Source: Holophagae bacterium
GTDB lineage: Bacteria > Acidobacteriota > Thermoanaerobaculia > Thermoanaerobaculales > Sulfomarinibacteraceae
Direction of reading: 5' to 3'
NCBI GenBank assembly: GCA_030618605.1
Contig: JAUXDC010000007.1
Coordinates: 1-32,931 of the forward strand
DNA length: 32,931 nt
Shown: piece by piece, positions 15,531-24,293 of the stretch
Layout of the letters: each line of letters starts with the position of its first letter
Numbering within the stretch: the stretch's first letter is position 1
Program-made: the position numbers and the translations under genes
The notes under the pieces: model-generated
What the model was told of the DNA's origin: nothing
The model's database searches: none
What the model saw: only the letters and a program-made list of their open reading frames with translations

Positions 15531-16880
15531 GTGTGGAGCACATTTGAGATTCGTGACCGGCGGCACCTTGAGGACGACGAAGGTCGGCATCTGGCCCCGT
15601 GGGCGACTCCGTCGGTCGAAGCGACCCGTTCCGGGCCGCAGGAAAGCGAGGATGGTCTCCGGCCGGCCTTTCAAAGGGATCGTGACCGGATTGTCCATTC
15701 CCGGGCCTTTCGCCGGTTGAAGCACAAGACCCAGGTCTTCGTCCCTCATCTGGCGGATCATCCCAGGACCCGCCTGACTCATACCCTCGAGGTGGCGCAA
15801 GCGGGCCGGACCATCGCAAGGGCCCTGGCGCTCAACGAGGATTTGGTCGAGGCGATCGCCCTGGGCCACGATCTCGGCCACACCGCCTTTGGCCACACCG
15901 GGGAAACAGTCTTGAAGGAAATTCTCGCGGGCCAAGTGCCCGAGGTGTCGTTATCCCCAGAGGTCGTGGCTGCCGCAGGGACCTTCAAGCACAACTACCA
16001 GTCGTTGCGTGTGGTTGATCTCCTGGAGCACCGGTATGAGCACCCCGGGTTGGGCCTGACCGACCAGGTGCGGGAGGGCATTCTCAAGCACACCTCGTGG
16101 AGCGGGAATTTTGCCTTTCCCCTGCCAAACCCGGAGGGCCTTGCTCTTGCGGACGCCTGCCATTTTGAAGGGCAGGTAGTAGCGGTTGCAGACGAAATCG
16201 CCCAACAGACCCATGATCTCGAGGATGGCATCAGAGCGGGTTCGGTTCGGCTCGATGAGGTGGAAGAATTAGAAATTGCCCGGGTCGTCATCGAGCGTCT
16301 GGGCCCGGAGTACAAAAACGAAGACCGCCGATGGCTGCGCCAGAATCTCTTGATTCGGGGCATGATCAGCCTCTTCGTCACAGATGTCATTGAGAACTCG
16401 GCGGAGATGTTGCGTTTATTGGCGGCACGACACGGGTTTTCTGATCGTCGATCGTTTGTCGCAGTAAAACCTGAAGTCCCGCGAGCGGCGGTGTGGTTTT
16501 CAGACGATGTTCATCGGCTCTTCATCGAACTCAAGGCCTTCATCTACCGGTTCATCATCAACCACCCGCAGGTCAACCGACAGGACTGGAGGGCACGCAA
16601 GGTGATGACGGCCCTCTTTCGTGCCTTCTGGCTTAACCCACGGACCCTGCCTTCTTATGTACTGTTGCGTGCCCGGGATGAGCTGGATTTTCCCTATCTC
16701 CGGGAGGTGTCGCTGGGTGTGGTTGCGAAGGAGGTCCATGATCGTTACCATGCCTCGCCGGGCTTCGTCCGCCTCGTTGTGGATCACCTCGCGGGCATGA
16801 GCGACCGTTTTGCCCTTGAGGAGTTTCGTTCCCTCGAGCAGCCGACGCCCGATCAGAGTTTTCCTGGAGGTTTGCGATGA
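15531..16880 (+). CDS. dgt: Deoxyguanosinetriphosphate triphosphohydrolase-like protein (HD domain)
   Basis: The protein has 449 aa with a GTG start at 15531, which has GGGAGG 6 bases upstream; the ORF-track TTG at 15525 is too close to that site. The HD-domain metal motif is present: THTLEVAQ...LGHDLGHTAFGHTGE and the later Asp in VAVADEIAQQTHDLEDGI. N-terminal FQRDRDRIVHSRAFRRLKHKTQVF is the dGTPase-family signature. The enzyme hydrolyses dNTPs to deoxynucleosides and triphosphate and helps balance the nucleotide pool. It overlaps rpiB by four bases (ATGA), so coupling is likely. Confidence 0.93.
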   Translation: MWSTFEIRDRRHLEDDEGRHLAPWATPSVEATRSGPQESEDGLRPAFQRDRDRIVHSRAFRRLKHKTQVFVPHLADHPRTRLTHTLEVAQAGRTIARALALNEDLVEAIALGHDLGHTAFGHTGETVLKEILAGQVPEVSLSPEVVAAAGTFKHNYQSLRVVDLLEHRYEHPGLGLTDQVREGILKHTSWSGNFAFPLPNPEGLALADACHFEGQVVAVADEIAQQTHDLEDGIRAGSVRLDEVEELEIARVVIERLGPEYKNEDRRWLRQNLLIRGMISLFVTDVIENSAEMLRLLAARHGFSDRRSFVAVKPEVPRAAVWFSDDVHRLFIELKAFIYRFIINHPQVNRQDWRARKVMTALFRAFWLNPRTLPSYVLLRARDELDFPYLREVSLGVVAKEVHDRYHASPGFVRLVVDHLAGMSDRFALEEFRSLEQPTPDQSFPGGLR

Positions 16881-17302
16881 TCCTGATCGCCTCGGACCAT
16901 GCGGCATTTGATCTCAAACAACACTTGGTGGCTTTCCTCAAGGAGATGCACCACGAGGTGGGGGATCTGGGTGTGGACCAGATTGAGTCTGTCGACTACC
17001 CCGATTTTGCCCATCGGTTGGCCGAAGGAGTGCAGCGAGGTGATGGGGTGCAGGGCATCTTGATCTGCGGTACCGGCTTGGGCATGAGCATGGCGGCCAA
17101 TCGGCACGCCGGCATCCGGGCGGCTCTGTGCCACGACGCCTACACAGCGGCGATGGCACGGAAACACAACGATGCCAACGTCTTGTGCCTCGGAGCCCGG
17201 GTCCTGGGTGTTGGTGTGGCCGAGCAGGTCGTCCGGGTGTTCCTGAGTACCCCATTTGAGGGAGGTCGCCACCAGCGGCGTGTCGATAAAATTGAGACAT
17301 AG
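16877..17302 (+). CDS. rpiB: Ribose-5-phosphate isomerase B
   Basis: The 141-aa RpiB/LacAB-fold protein begins MILIASDHAAFDLKQHL, with the phosphate-binding SDHAA. It has VDYPDFAHRLAEGV, the catalytic-Cys loop GILICGTGLGMSMAANRHAGIRAALCHD and the C-terminal HNDANVLCLGARVLG. It interconverts ribulose-5-P and ribose-5-P. The start overlaps the dgt stop (ATGA). It is followed by glyA, as in many bacteria, but here an insertion of short repeats separates them. Confidence 0.95.
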   Translation: MILIASDHAAFDLKQHLVAFLKEMHHEVGDLGVDQIESVDYPDFAHRLAEGVQRGDGVQGILICGTGLGMSMAANRHAGIRAALCHDAYTAAMARKHNDANVLCLGARVLGVGVAEQVVRVFLSTPFEGGRHQRRVDKIET

Positions 17303-17341
17303 GCTAGGAGGCTGGCACGCTAGGATGCTAGGATGCGAGAC
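17302..17341. repeat. Left array of 8-bp units (GGCTAGGA type)
   Basis: The sequence cuts into ggctagga, ggctggca, cgctagga, tgctagga, tgcgagac. It starts within the rpiB stop codon. Its reverse complement resembles the array at 17437-17476, so the two are in opposite orientation around a 95-bp core. Confidence 0.8.
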
Positions 17342-17372
17342 TGGAGCCTGGGTTTGGGAACCCGCATTGTGA
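17339..17372 (+). repeat. 34-bp hairpin element, copy 1 (GACTGGAGC-N13-CCCGCATTGTGA)
   Basis: It shares both flanks and the exact spacing with a second copy at 32320-32353. The middle forms GGGTT-TGGG-AACCC with a T-G wobble extension. It lies at the left edge of the core between the inverted 8-bp arrays. Confidence 0.7.
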
Positions 17373-17436
17373 TGACGATTGGTACAAAGAAGAATTAGCG
17401 GAAGCAGAAGCAAATTCCTCGGTGGCCTTTCCTGCC

Positions 17437-17476
17437 TTCTGGCCTCCCAGCCCCCCAGCCTCCTGGCTTCCCAGCG
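17437..17476. repeat. Right array of 8-bp units (TCCCAGCC type), inverted relative to the left array
   Basis: Units are ttctggcc, tcccagcc, ccccagcc, tcctggct, tcccagcg. The reverse complement gives ggctggga-type units, matching the left array at 17302-17341. The ORF track extends glyA through this array, which would give a low-complexity N-terminus ([11 protein letters not shown]) not expected of GlyA. Confidence 0.8.
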
Positions 17477-17526
17477 TTTCGGACCAGGAAAATAGAATTG
17501 CCGCAAAACCACCAATGGGAGACATC

Positions 17527-18828
17527 ATGACCGAATGTAATAGAGTTGATTTTTTTCGAATGCACAACGCCTGTGTTGCGGCCAGTGATCCGGCAGTCGC
17601 CGAGGCCCTGGAGGCCGAGCGACATCGGCAAAACGAGGGTCTCGAGCTGATCGCGTCTGAGAACTTCGTCAGCCTGGGCGTCATGGCGGCGATGGGTTCG
17701 GTCATGACCAACAAATACGCCGAAGGCTATCCGGGCAAACGGTACTACGGTGGATGCCAACACGTTGATGTGGCCGAAGACCTCGCGCGGGATCGGGCCA
17801 AAGAACTCTTCGGCGCCGACCACGCCAATGTTCAGCCGCACTCGGGCGCCCAGGCCAACATGGCGGTCTATCTGGCGGTGATGAAGCACGGCGACACGCT
17901 GCTCGGCATGGATCTGAATCACGGTGGGCACCTGACGCACGGTCATCCGCTCAATTTCTCAGGGATCGAGTACAACGTCGTCGCCTACGGTGTCGACAAA
18001 GAGAGCGAGACGATCGACTACGACGCGGTGCGCGAGTTGGCCCTCGAACACAGGCCGCGCCTGATCGTATGTGGCGCCTCGGCCTATCCCCGCATCATCG
18101 ACTTCGAGCGCATGCGGGCAATTGCCGATGAGGCCGGATCGCTTTTGTTGGCCGACATGGCCCATATTGCCGGCCTGGTGGCCACGGGTCTCCATCCTTC
18201 ACCTGTGCCCCATTGCCACTTCGTCACCACGACGACCCACAAGACCCTGCGGGGTCCCCGGGGAGGCATGATCTTGTGTACCGAGGAGTGGGTTGCGGCG
18301 ATCGACAAGGCAGTTTTCCCCGGCCTGCAGGGTGGACCGTTGATGCACGTGATCGCCGCCAAGGCGGTGGCCTTCGCCGAGGCCCTCGAACCCGAGTGGA
18401 AGGACTACCAGCAAAAAGTGATCGAAAATTCAGCGGCCCTGTGCGCGGCCGTCAAAGCCAAGGGCTGGCGCATTGTCTCCGGGGGGACGGATAATCACCT
18501 CTTCCTGATCGATCTGGGCGCCGACTTCATCTCCGGCAAGAAGGCCGAGCGCTGGCTTGGTCTGGCGGATATCACCGTCAACAAGAACACCGTGCCCTTC
18601 GACACCCGTAAGCCCTACATCGCTTCGGGCCTGCGCATCGGCACTGCGGCCATTACCTCAAGGGGTATGGGCGTTGCGGAGATGGAGATCATTGCCACCC
18701 TGATTGACAGGGTGCTGAGAGCTGACGAGGACAAGGAAGACCAGATCAAACTCGACGCCTTCCACGCCGAGATGGAGGCCGTCAAGGCCCAGGTGTATCA
18801 GCTGACGGAGAAGTTTCCGCTGTATTAG
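17527..18828 (+). CDS. glyA: Serine hydroxymethyltransferase
   Basis: The protein has 433 aa from the ATG at 17527, which has GGGAG at about 6 bases. The ORF-track start at 17422 runs back through the repeat array and is rejected. Hallmarks are [59 protein letters not shown] and the PLP lysine in [16 protein letters not shown] (Lys about 239). The enzyme converts serine and tetrahydrofolate to glycine and methylene-tetrahydrofolate, the main one-carbon entry. folC upstream supplies polyglutamylated folate, so the neighbourhood is metabolically coherent. Confidence 0.97.
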   Translation: MTECNRVDFFRMHNACVAASDPAVAEALEAERHRQNEGLELIASENFVSLGVMAAMGSVMTNKYAEGYPGKRYYGGCQHVDVAEDLARDRAKELFGADHANVQPHSGAQANMAVYLAVMKHGDTLLGMDLNHGGHLTHGHPLNFSGIEYNVVAYGVDKESETIDYDAVRELALEHRPRLIVCGASAYPRIIDFERMRAIADEAGSLLLADMAHIAGLVATGLHPSPVPHCHFVTTTTHKTLRGPRGGMILCTEEWVAAIDKAVFPGLQGGPLMHVIAAKAVAFAEALEPEWKDYQQKVIENSAALCAAVKAKGWRIVSGGTDNHLFLIDLGADFISGKKAERWLGLADITVNKNTVPFDTRKPYIASGLRIGTAAITSRGMGVAEMEIIATLIDRVLRADEDKEDQIKLDAFHAEMEAVKAQVYQLTEKFPLY

Positions 18829-18848
18829 CAATTCGTCGGACGAATTGC
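18828..18848. terminator. 21-bp palindrome directly after glyA
   Basis: GCAATTCGTC-G-GACGAATTGC begins on the last base of the glyA stop codon. It could end glyA transcription, but no T-run follows. A second small hairpin (GGCCC-TTC-GGGCC) comes next at about 18852-18864. Confidence 0.45.
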
Positions 18849-19112
18849 ATGGGCCCTTCGGGCCTGGGATGAAGTCGGCGCCAGGGGAACGCGGAGGGCT
18901 GATGACCAAGACAACCGTCGCAATCGGTTCGCTCGTTCTTGTGCTCAAATCCAATTGATCCGCGCGAAGCTCTGTGCCCACGCTGATCCCTTCGGGATCT
19001 CATGCCGCCGGCATGGCCACCCTCACGGGCGGTGCGTGATGTCCCTACCTCAGTCCGAGGTCCAACAACTCAATAAAACACTTCCCCCGTGTATTGCGTG
19101 TACCATCGTCGG
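18829..19112. other. Intergenic region glyA-ygiQ with several small hairpins and a possible 29-codon ORF
   Basis: No gene in the ORF track convinces here. Small inverted repeats are frequent: GGCCC-TTC-GGGCC, GATCCC-TTC-GGGATC (18985-18999) and CATGCCGCCGGCATG after it. A 29-aa ORF (18869-18958, MKSAPGERGGLMTKTTVAIGS...) has no clear ribosome-binding site. The look is of a dispersed or structured repeat rather than a gene. Confidence 0.4.
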
Positions 19113-21053
19113 ATGCGGAGTAGACCACCTTCGTGCCGTGACGCTTTCTTGCCGACAAGCCGTGAGGAGATCGAGGCTCTCGGCTGGGATTCGCCGGACA
19201 TTGTTTTGGTATCCGGTGACGCCTACATCGATCACCCATCATTCGCCGCTGCGATCCTCGGGCGGTGGCTCGAGGCGGGCGGGTTCCGCGTAGCCATCCT
19301 GGCGCAACCGGATTGGCGTTCGGCCGATCCGTGGCGAGAGCTGGGCCGACCTCGCCTTTTCTATGGAGTGAGCGCAGGCAATATGGACTCGATGATCAAC
19401 CACTTCACGGCTAACCGGAAACGTCGCAACGCCGATGCCTATTCTCCGGGCGGACAGATCAATCTCAGGCCCGACCGGGCGACCAACGTCTACGTCCAGC
19501 GTTCACGTGAAGCCTTCAAGGGCGTGCCGGTGATTGCCGGCGGGGTTGAGGCTTCTCTCAGGAGACTGGCGCACTACGATTACTGGTCGGACAAGGTGCT
19601 GCCCAGCATCTTGGTGACCTCCAAGGCTCATTTGGTGGTCTTTGGCATGGGGGAGAGGCCGATCCTCGAGATTGCTCGGCGGCTCGATGGTGGAGAGACG
19701 GTCGAAGACCTTCGGAACATGCGAGGCGTCGCTTACCTGCTGGGGAAAAACGAGACCCTGCCGGACCATCGGTGGGAGGACTCGGCCGGTGATCATACGA
19801 CCCTGGAACTGCCGAGTCTCGAGGCTGTCGAAACCGACACGCGGTCCTTTGCAGTGGCGACGCGGATCATCCATAGAGAAACCAACGCCTTCAACGCCCG
19901 ACGCCTGGTGCAAGCCCACGGCGACCGTCGAGTGATCGTCAATCCTGCCGATCTGCCGTTGTCAACGCCACAGTTGGATGCCCTCCACGATCTGCCCTAT
20001 ACACGAACTCCCCACCCCCTCTACCGAGAGCCCATCCCGGCCTGGGAGACGATCAAGCACTCGGTGCAGATCATGCGCGGTTGTTTCGGCGGGTGTACCT
20101 TTTGTTCGATCACTCTTCACCAGGGTCGGCCGATCCAGAGCCGAAGCCGGGAGTCGGTCGTCGAAGAGATCCGCCATATTGCCAAGAGCCCAGGCTTCGC
20201 AGGCCATATCAGCGACCTTGGTGGTCCGACGGCCAACATGTATCGCATGCGCTGTTCGAAGCCGGAGGTCGAGGCGATTTGCCGGCGGCCTTCCTGTGTC
20301 CACCCGACGATCTGCAAGATCCTGGATACGTCTCACAAACCGTTGATCGGCCTGATGCGGTCGAGCCGCGGGATCGAGGGCGTCAAGAAGATCAACATCG
20401 CCTCAGGCATTCGCATGGATTTGGCCCGTCAGGATGGGCAGTACCTCAATGAACTGGTCGAACATCACGTCGGGGGCCATCTCAAGGTGGCGCCGGAACA
20501 CTGCAGTGACACCGTGCTCAATTTGATGAAGAAACCTCCCCAGCACACATTTGAAGATTTCTCGAAGAAATTCCGGGAGGTTTCTCGAAGGGTGGGCAAG
20601 GAACAGTACCTGGTGCCCTATTTCATCTCCAGCCACCCCGGCAGCGGCGTCAACGAGATGATCGATCTGGCCGTATTCCTCAAGAAAAACGGCTACAAGC
20701 CACTCCAGGTCCAGGACTTCATCCCGGCGCCTATGGACGTCGCTACATGTATGTATTACACCGGTCTCGATCCCCACACGATGCAAAAAGTCTTTTCGGC
20801 CAAGAGACTGACGGATCGTAAGGTACAGCAGGCGTTGTTGCAGTTCTTCAAGCCAGAAAACTGGGCCGAGGTTCGCAGGATCTTGCTGGAGGCCGGCCGA
20901 AAAGACCTGATAGGTTCCGGTTCAGGGTGCCTGATCTCGGCCAAGCCGCCACAAGGCGCCTGGCGTGGGGAAGGGCCGAAAAGACGACGAGGCGAAGGCG
21001 CTCCCAGAAAGACAGGTTACCGCCACGCCGCACGGAGAGGGTCGAAGAAGTAG
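19113..21053 (+). CDS. ygiQ: YgiQ family radical SAM protein
   Basis: The protein has 646 aa from the ATG at 19113; the track GTG at 19089 is less likely. The N-terminal domain reads [57 protein letters not shown], a cobalamin-binding-like fold typical of YgiQ. The radical-SAM cluster motif is [34 protein letters not shown] and [15 protein letters not shown] follow, with the YgiQ C-terminal region ([22 protein letters not shown]). The tail is basic and low-complexity ([26 protein letters not shown]). The family's reaction is unknown. Confidence 0.93.
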   Translation: MRSRPPSCRDAFLPTSREEIEALGWDSPDIVLVSGDAYIDHPSFAAAILGRWLEAGGFRVAILAQPDWRSADPWRELGRPRLFYGVSAGNMDSMINHFTANRKRRNADAYSPGGQINLRPDRATNVYVQRSREAFKGVPVIAGGVEASLRRLAHYDYWSDKVLPSILVTSKAHLVVFGMGERPILEIARRLDGGETVEDLRNMRGVAYLLGKNETLPDHRWEDSAGDHTTLELPSLEAVETDTRSFAVATRIIHRETNAFNARRLVQAHGDRRVIVNPADLPLSTPQLDALHDLPYTRTPHPLYREPIPAWETIKHSVQIMRGCFGGCTFCSITLHQGRPIQSRSRESVVEEIRHIAKSPGFAGHISDLGGPTANMYRMRCSKPEVEAICRRPSCVHPTICKILDTSHKPLIGLMRSSRGIEGVKKINIASGIRMDLARQDGQYLNELVEHHVGGHLKVAPEHCSDTVLNLMKKPPQHTFEDFSKKFREVSRRVGKEQYLVPYFISSHPGSGVNEMIDLAVFLKKNGYKPLQVQDFIPAPMDVATCMYYTGLDPHTMQKVFSAKRLTDRKVQQALLQFFKPENWAEVRRILLEAGRKDLIGSGSGCLISAKPPQGAWRGEGPKRRRGEGAPRKTGYRHAARRGSKK

Positions 21054-21180
21054 GTGGCTTCCTCTTGAACAGGGGTTCGACGGGGAAACTGCCGGTCCAA
21101 CAGAAAAACCCTCAACACGTTTCCCCGAAGATGGTAGAGTCATGTCTAACGAAAGATACACAATATCAAGGAGGCGTTGG

Positions 21181-22086
21181 ATGCGAAACTCCTGGGTCCT
21201 GATGGTGGCGTCGGTCTTCCTGGCGTGCGCTTCTCACCAGCAATCTTCTGCGCTCGATGAAGCGCAGCACGCCACCAACCTCGTGACGCAACCCGGTGAG
21301 GCTATCGTGGCGGCGCCTCAGCCGGCCACCCAAGATCCTCCTCTGGTGCTGACCGGGGAGGCGGCGGAAGAATTCTTGAAGACAGCCGAGGTCATCGCGA
21401 TCGAGGACACCAATACCAAGGGCATCACCAATCCCAAGAAGGTCACGCTGTTCGACGGTAAGGTGACGGCCAAGGCGGTCTTCAAAACGGTCGAGGAATT
21501 CTATCCCAAGCAAAAACTGACCACCGGACGGACGATATTCAAGCTCAGGGACGACTACAGGCATGAGATTGCTGCCTATGAACTGGACAATCTCCTGGGT
21601 TTGGGTATCGTGCCGCCGACCGTGGAGCGAAAGATTCGCGGGGCCACGGGCTCCTTGAGCCTATGGGTCAACGGCACAATGACCGAGTGGCACCGGAAAA
21701 AGGTCAAGAAACTGACGCCACCGAATGCCCGGGAGTGGAATGACCAGATGTTCACCATTCGGTTATTTATGCAGCTGACATGGGATGCCGACTACAACAA
21801 CATCTCCAACCTCTTGATTGATGCCGACTGGAAAATCTGGAAGATCGACTCTTCGCGGGCCTTTCAGGGGACGAAGAAACTCCGTCGGGAGGGGTCGTTA
21901 ACCCGGTTCTCTCGGCCGGTTCTCAAGGCGCTTGAGGATCTGACCCGAGAGGAAGTAGACGTGACGCTGGGACCCTGGCTGGCCGCCGATCAACTGAAGG
22001 GGCTCTGGGCCAGGAGGACCCGCATACTTGAACTGGCTCAGGAACGGATTGAAGAGAGGGGTGAGGCGGCGGTTCTTTACGACTAG
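21181..22086 (+). CDS. Probable lipoprotein with kinase-like (HipA / PI3-4-kinase-like) sequence features
   Basis: The protein has 301 aa from the ATG at 21181, which has AGGAGG 8 bases upstream; the upstream ATG at 21142 lacks this. The N-terminus MRNSWVLMVASVFLACASHQQ is a lipoprotein-like signal with Cys about 16, though the lipobox is imperfect. A low-complexity linker follows. The domain KVTLFDGKVTAKAVFK...FKLRDDYRHEIAAYELDNLLGLGIVPPTVERKI...SLSLWVNG, then FIRL-like DADYNNISNLLIDADWKIWKIDSSRAF, resembles an atypical kinase: a Lys-bearing strand, an EIAAYELD..LGL..VPP helix, a D-x-x-x-N loop and a late Asp. This similarity is from memory of HipA/PI4K/Fam20C-like families and not proven. 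The 3' end lies in a palindrome shared with the convergent gene. Confidence 0.7.
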   Translation: MRNSWVLMVASVFLACASHQQSSALDEAQHATNLVTQPGEAIVAAPQPATQDPPLVLTGEAAEEFLKTAEVIAIEDTNTKGITNPKKVTLFDGKVTAKAVFKTVEEFYPKQKLTTGRTIFKLRDDYRHEIAAYELDNLLGLGIVPPTVERKIRGATGSLSLWVNGTMTEWHRKKVKKLTPPNAREWNDQMFTIRLFMQLTWDADYNNISNLLIDADWKIWKIDSSRAFQGTKKLRREGSLTRFSRPVLKALEDLTREEVDVTLGPWLAADQLKGLWARRTRILELAQERIEERGEAAVLYD

Positions 22087-22106
22087 AGGCCCGGCCGGGC
22101 CTCTAG
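22083..22106. terminator. Perfect 24-bp palindrome holding both convergent stop codons
   Basis: CTAGAGGCCCGG/CCGGGCCTCTAG is fully symmetrical. The TAG ending the plus-strand lipoprotein gene (22084-22086) and the TAG ending the minus-strand glycosyltransferase gene (22103-22105) are its two ends. It probably works as a bidirectional terminator, although no T-run follows. Confidence 0.65.
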
Positions 22107-23665
22107 GGATCGACAACCATGATTCCCCGGCCTCTCAGGGAGGTGATCAATGTTTGACGATCTCCAGTTGTCCTCATCGCCAGAAAAAACGTGATCCCGG
22201 ACGGGTCCTCGACCTGCACAAAGAATTCTCCCGGTCGCAGCCATTCGGTTTTGGGTTGGAGGTAGAGTCGGGGATGGCCGATGACATAGGTGATCTTTCG
22301 CTGGGCGAGATAAGTCTCCGGCGCCAATTTTCGATGTCCGACGCCGCCAACCTCAGCGATGGGCAGGTGTGCAATGAAGCGATCATTCAGACCCAGCATA
22401 TCCAGACTGGGAATTTTTGAGAAGTAGGGAATGGCCCCGGCAGCAGTCGTCGCCAGACTCTCACCGGGCAGGGCCGATCGACCAAAGAACTGCCCGACCA
22501 GGATCCAGGCCTTGGTACTGTCCTCCCACATTTCGGATCGCGTCATCACCGAGTGGGGCCGGTCCTCGAACTGCATGCCGTCATTGAGTCCAACAGCGGC
22601 TGCCATGACGACTATGGCAAAGGCGGACACCGAGACCATTTTGGGAGTCATTCTTCGAAAGAGAGGCCACACTGCAGTGACGATCACCACCGATGCCGGC
22701 GCCATGACGACGTCGAGCATTCGGAATTCCATGAAGCCGCCACCGATGGCCATGATGTAGCCCAAGTAGACCACAATGATGGTGGAGAGGGCGGAATTGA
22801 ACGTCGGAGCCCTGGTGACCAGGGCGACAACGAAGTGATAGAGCACGGCAAGAATTGCGGCCAGACTGAAGATGGGAAACGAGGTTGCGAAGTCGGCCAC
22901 GAAGGAAAACCCGGAGTGAAAATCAAACCCGGGGACCTTCGCATAGAAGGTATTGGGGAGAGGGTCACCGTAATAGCTCCAACGCCACCAGAGGTGGACT
23001 CCAACCCCCGCTGCCCACAGTGCGAGACCACTCAGTCCCCACCTGGAAATCATGGCAGCTGGTCGAGAGGTCAGCAGAAAGAGGATCATGAGTCCGGCGA
23101 AGAGAAAGCCCTCCGGGCGAGTCAGGCAGAGCAGCAGCAGGGCCGGGCCAAGAAGGAAATCCTCAGCCATGGAGACCCGATTTTGGAACTTGCGGCACAC
23201 CAGAAGGGCAGATCCCAATACCAGAAACCCGAAGAGCCGAGTCTCCATGCCCGAGGTTGACCACAGGGCGAATGTCCGATCCGAAGCCATCAATAGCGCA
23301 GCTGCAAGACCAGCCCAGGCATCGCGGGCCATGGCCCCGGCAAGCATGAAGAGGAGGATCAGAACTCCAATGCCGAACCCTAAGGAGATGACATGGACTC
23401 CAGGCTCGAATGACCCGGTCGCCAGACGGAGGAGAGTCAGAATTCCCAGCCATGCCGGACTGGTGTAGCCCTCGACCCGCTCTCCCTGATTCCACACCGG
23501 GCCCCAGCCGTTGATCCAGTTCTCCGAATACCGGAAGAAGATATAGGCATCGTCCTGGACAAAGAGGTAATAGAGGGCATGGGCGACGAAGGCTGTGCAT
23601 ACCAACACCAAAGCAACCCAGGCGGCTCGATTGGGCGGCTGCGTCACTTCAGTGGTCGAGATCAC
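22103..23665 (-). CDS. Polytopic membrane glycosyltransferase, GT-C type (AftB/GT39-like)
   Basis: The protein has 520 aa from the GTG at 23665, which overlaps the sixA stop (GTGA) and has GGAAG about 7 bases upstream. The ORF-track GTG at 23701 lies further inside sixA. After an N-terminal helix comes FVQDDAYIFFRYSENWINGWGPVWNQGERVEGYTSPAWL, with the acidic DD motif of GT-C enzymes and a pattern shared with arabinofuranosyltransferase-like proteins (AftB type). About ten further hydrophobic helices follow, and then a soluble C-terminal domain from about residue 370. Such enzymes use polyprenyl-phosphate sugars on the periplasmic side. The substrate is unknown; a role in cell-surface glycan is inferred. 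Confidence 0.8.
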   Translation of the reverse strand: MISTTEVTQPPNRAAWVALVLVCTAFVAHALYYLFVQDDAYIFFRYSENWINGWGPVWNQGERVEGYTSPAWLGILTLLRLATGSFEPGVHVISLGFGIGVLILLFMLAGAMARDAWAGLAAALLMASDRTFALWSTSGMETRLFGFLVLGSALLVCRKFQNRVSMAEDFLLGPALLLLCLTRPEGFLFAGLMILFLLTSRPAAMISRWGLSGLALWAAGVGVHLWWRWSYYGDPLPNTFYAKVPGFDFHSGFSFVADFATSFPIFSLAAILAVLYHFVVALVTRAPTFNSALSTIIVVYLGYIMAIGGGFMEFRMLDVVMAPASVVIVTAVWPLFRRMTPKMVSVSAFAIVVMAAAVGLNDGMQFEDRPHSVMTRSEMWEDSTKAWILVGQFFGRSALPGESLATTAAGAIPYFSKIPSLDMLGLNDRFIAHLPIAEVGGVGHRKLAPETYLAQRKITYVIGHPRLYLQPKTEWLRPGEFFVQVEDPSGITFFLAMRTTGDRQTLITSLRGRGIMVVDP

Positions 23666-24159
23666 GAGGTTACTTCCAACAGGCGAGGTGTCACGAACCA
23701 CCGAAGGATCGCGTTTGAGGGTCGGACATCACTCCAGCCGCCCTCGATCTCGAGGCAGGCGATCGCTGCCGTGGGAAATCGTAGGTTGGCGCCGCCGACC
23801 AGCAACGAGGTCATCTCGGTCCAGGTCGGGTTGTGGCCAACGACCAGGGTGCAATCGACGGTAGGATCAAACGCTCGAACAACTTCGAAAACGGCATCGG
23901 GTCCTCCGCCGTAGAGCCTGGGGTCAAGAACGACCTCACAGTTCCATCGGCCGTTCTCGATTGCCAGACGGGCCGTAGCGGCTGCCCTTTCGGCTGTGGA
24001 ACTGATGACGGCCATCGGCTGATGGCCGGCGTCGGTCAGAAACCGGCCCATCCGGATTGCTGCTCGTATTCCTCGAGGGGCCAATGGGCGTTCATGATCC
24101 GTCGTCCACGAGCCGTCCCAGTCACTTTTTCCATGGCGCATCAACATCAGTAACGGCAT
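23662..24159 (-). CDS. sixA: Phosphohistidine phosphatase SixA-like (histidine phosphatase superfamily)
   Basis: The 165-aa protein begins MPLLMLMRHGKSDWDGSWTTDHERPLAPRGIRAA, with the catalytic RHG (His 9) and the SixA-type HxRPLxxRG motif. A later second-His region, CTLVVGHNPTWTEMTSLL, completes the phosphatase pocket. SixA removes phosphate from phosphohistidine, for example on phosphotransfer proteins or NPr. No histidine kinase is adjacent. The downstream glycosyltransferase gene overlaps it by four bases in the start chosen here. Other small histidine phosphatases are possible alternatives. Confidence 0.88.
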   Translation of the reverse strand: MPLLMLMRHGKSDWDGSWTTDHERPLAPRGIRAAIRMGRFLTDAGHQPMAVISSTAERAAATARLAIENGRWNCEVVLDPRLYGGGPDAVFEVVRAFDPTVDCTLVVGHNPTWTEMTSLLVGGANLRFPTAAIACLEIEGGWSDVRPSNAILRWFVTPRLLEVTS

Positions 24160-24197
24160 GGTTTCATTGTAATGGGTGTCCTCTCTTCAACGAGCTT

Positions 24198-24239
24198 CAT
24201 CTTTCATCCATCCCAAACCCCTAACCCCTCAACCCTCCC
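24198..24239. repeat. Short degenerate array of 7-bp units (CCCTAAC type)
   Basis: Six consecutive 7-mers can be read: catcttt, catccat, cccaaac, ccctaac, ccctcaa, ccctccc. It lies in the divergent gap between sixA and the dehydrogenase gene. The match between units is weaker than in the other arrays. Confidence 0.5.
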
Positions 24240-24293
24240 TCAGTGGACATTGGCCTTTTGGGGCGTCGTGCTAGTGTTGTTCGAGGGTGAATA

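Noticed and set aside
15045-15935. 296-aa minus-strand ORF across folC and dgt
   Set aside because: Spans the junction of two clear genes on the other strand; GC-rich shadow frame.
17422-17526. N-terminal extension of glyA
   Set aside because: It translates the 8-bp repeat array; ATG 17527 has a ribosome-binding site and gives a normal GlyA.
20965-21180. N-terminal extension of the lipoprotein gene
   Set aside because: It overlaps the ygiQ 3' end out of frame and would hide the signal peptide; ATG 21181 has AGGAGG.
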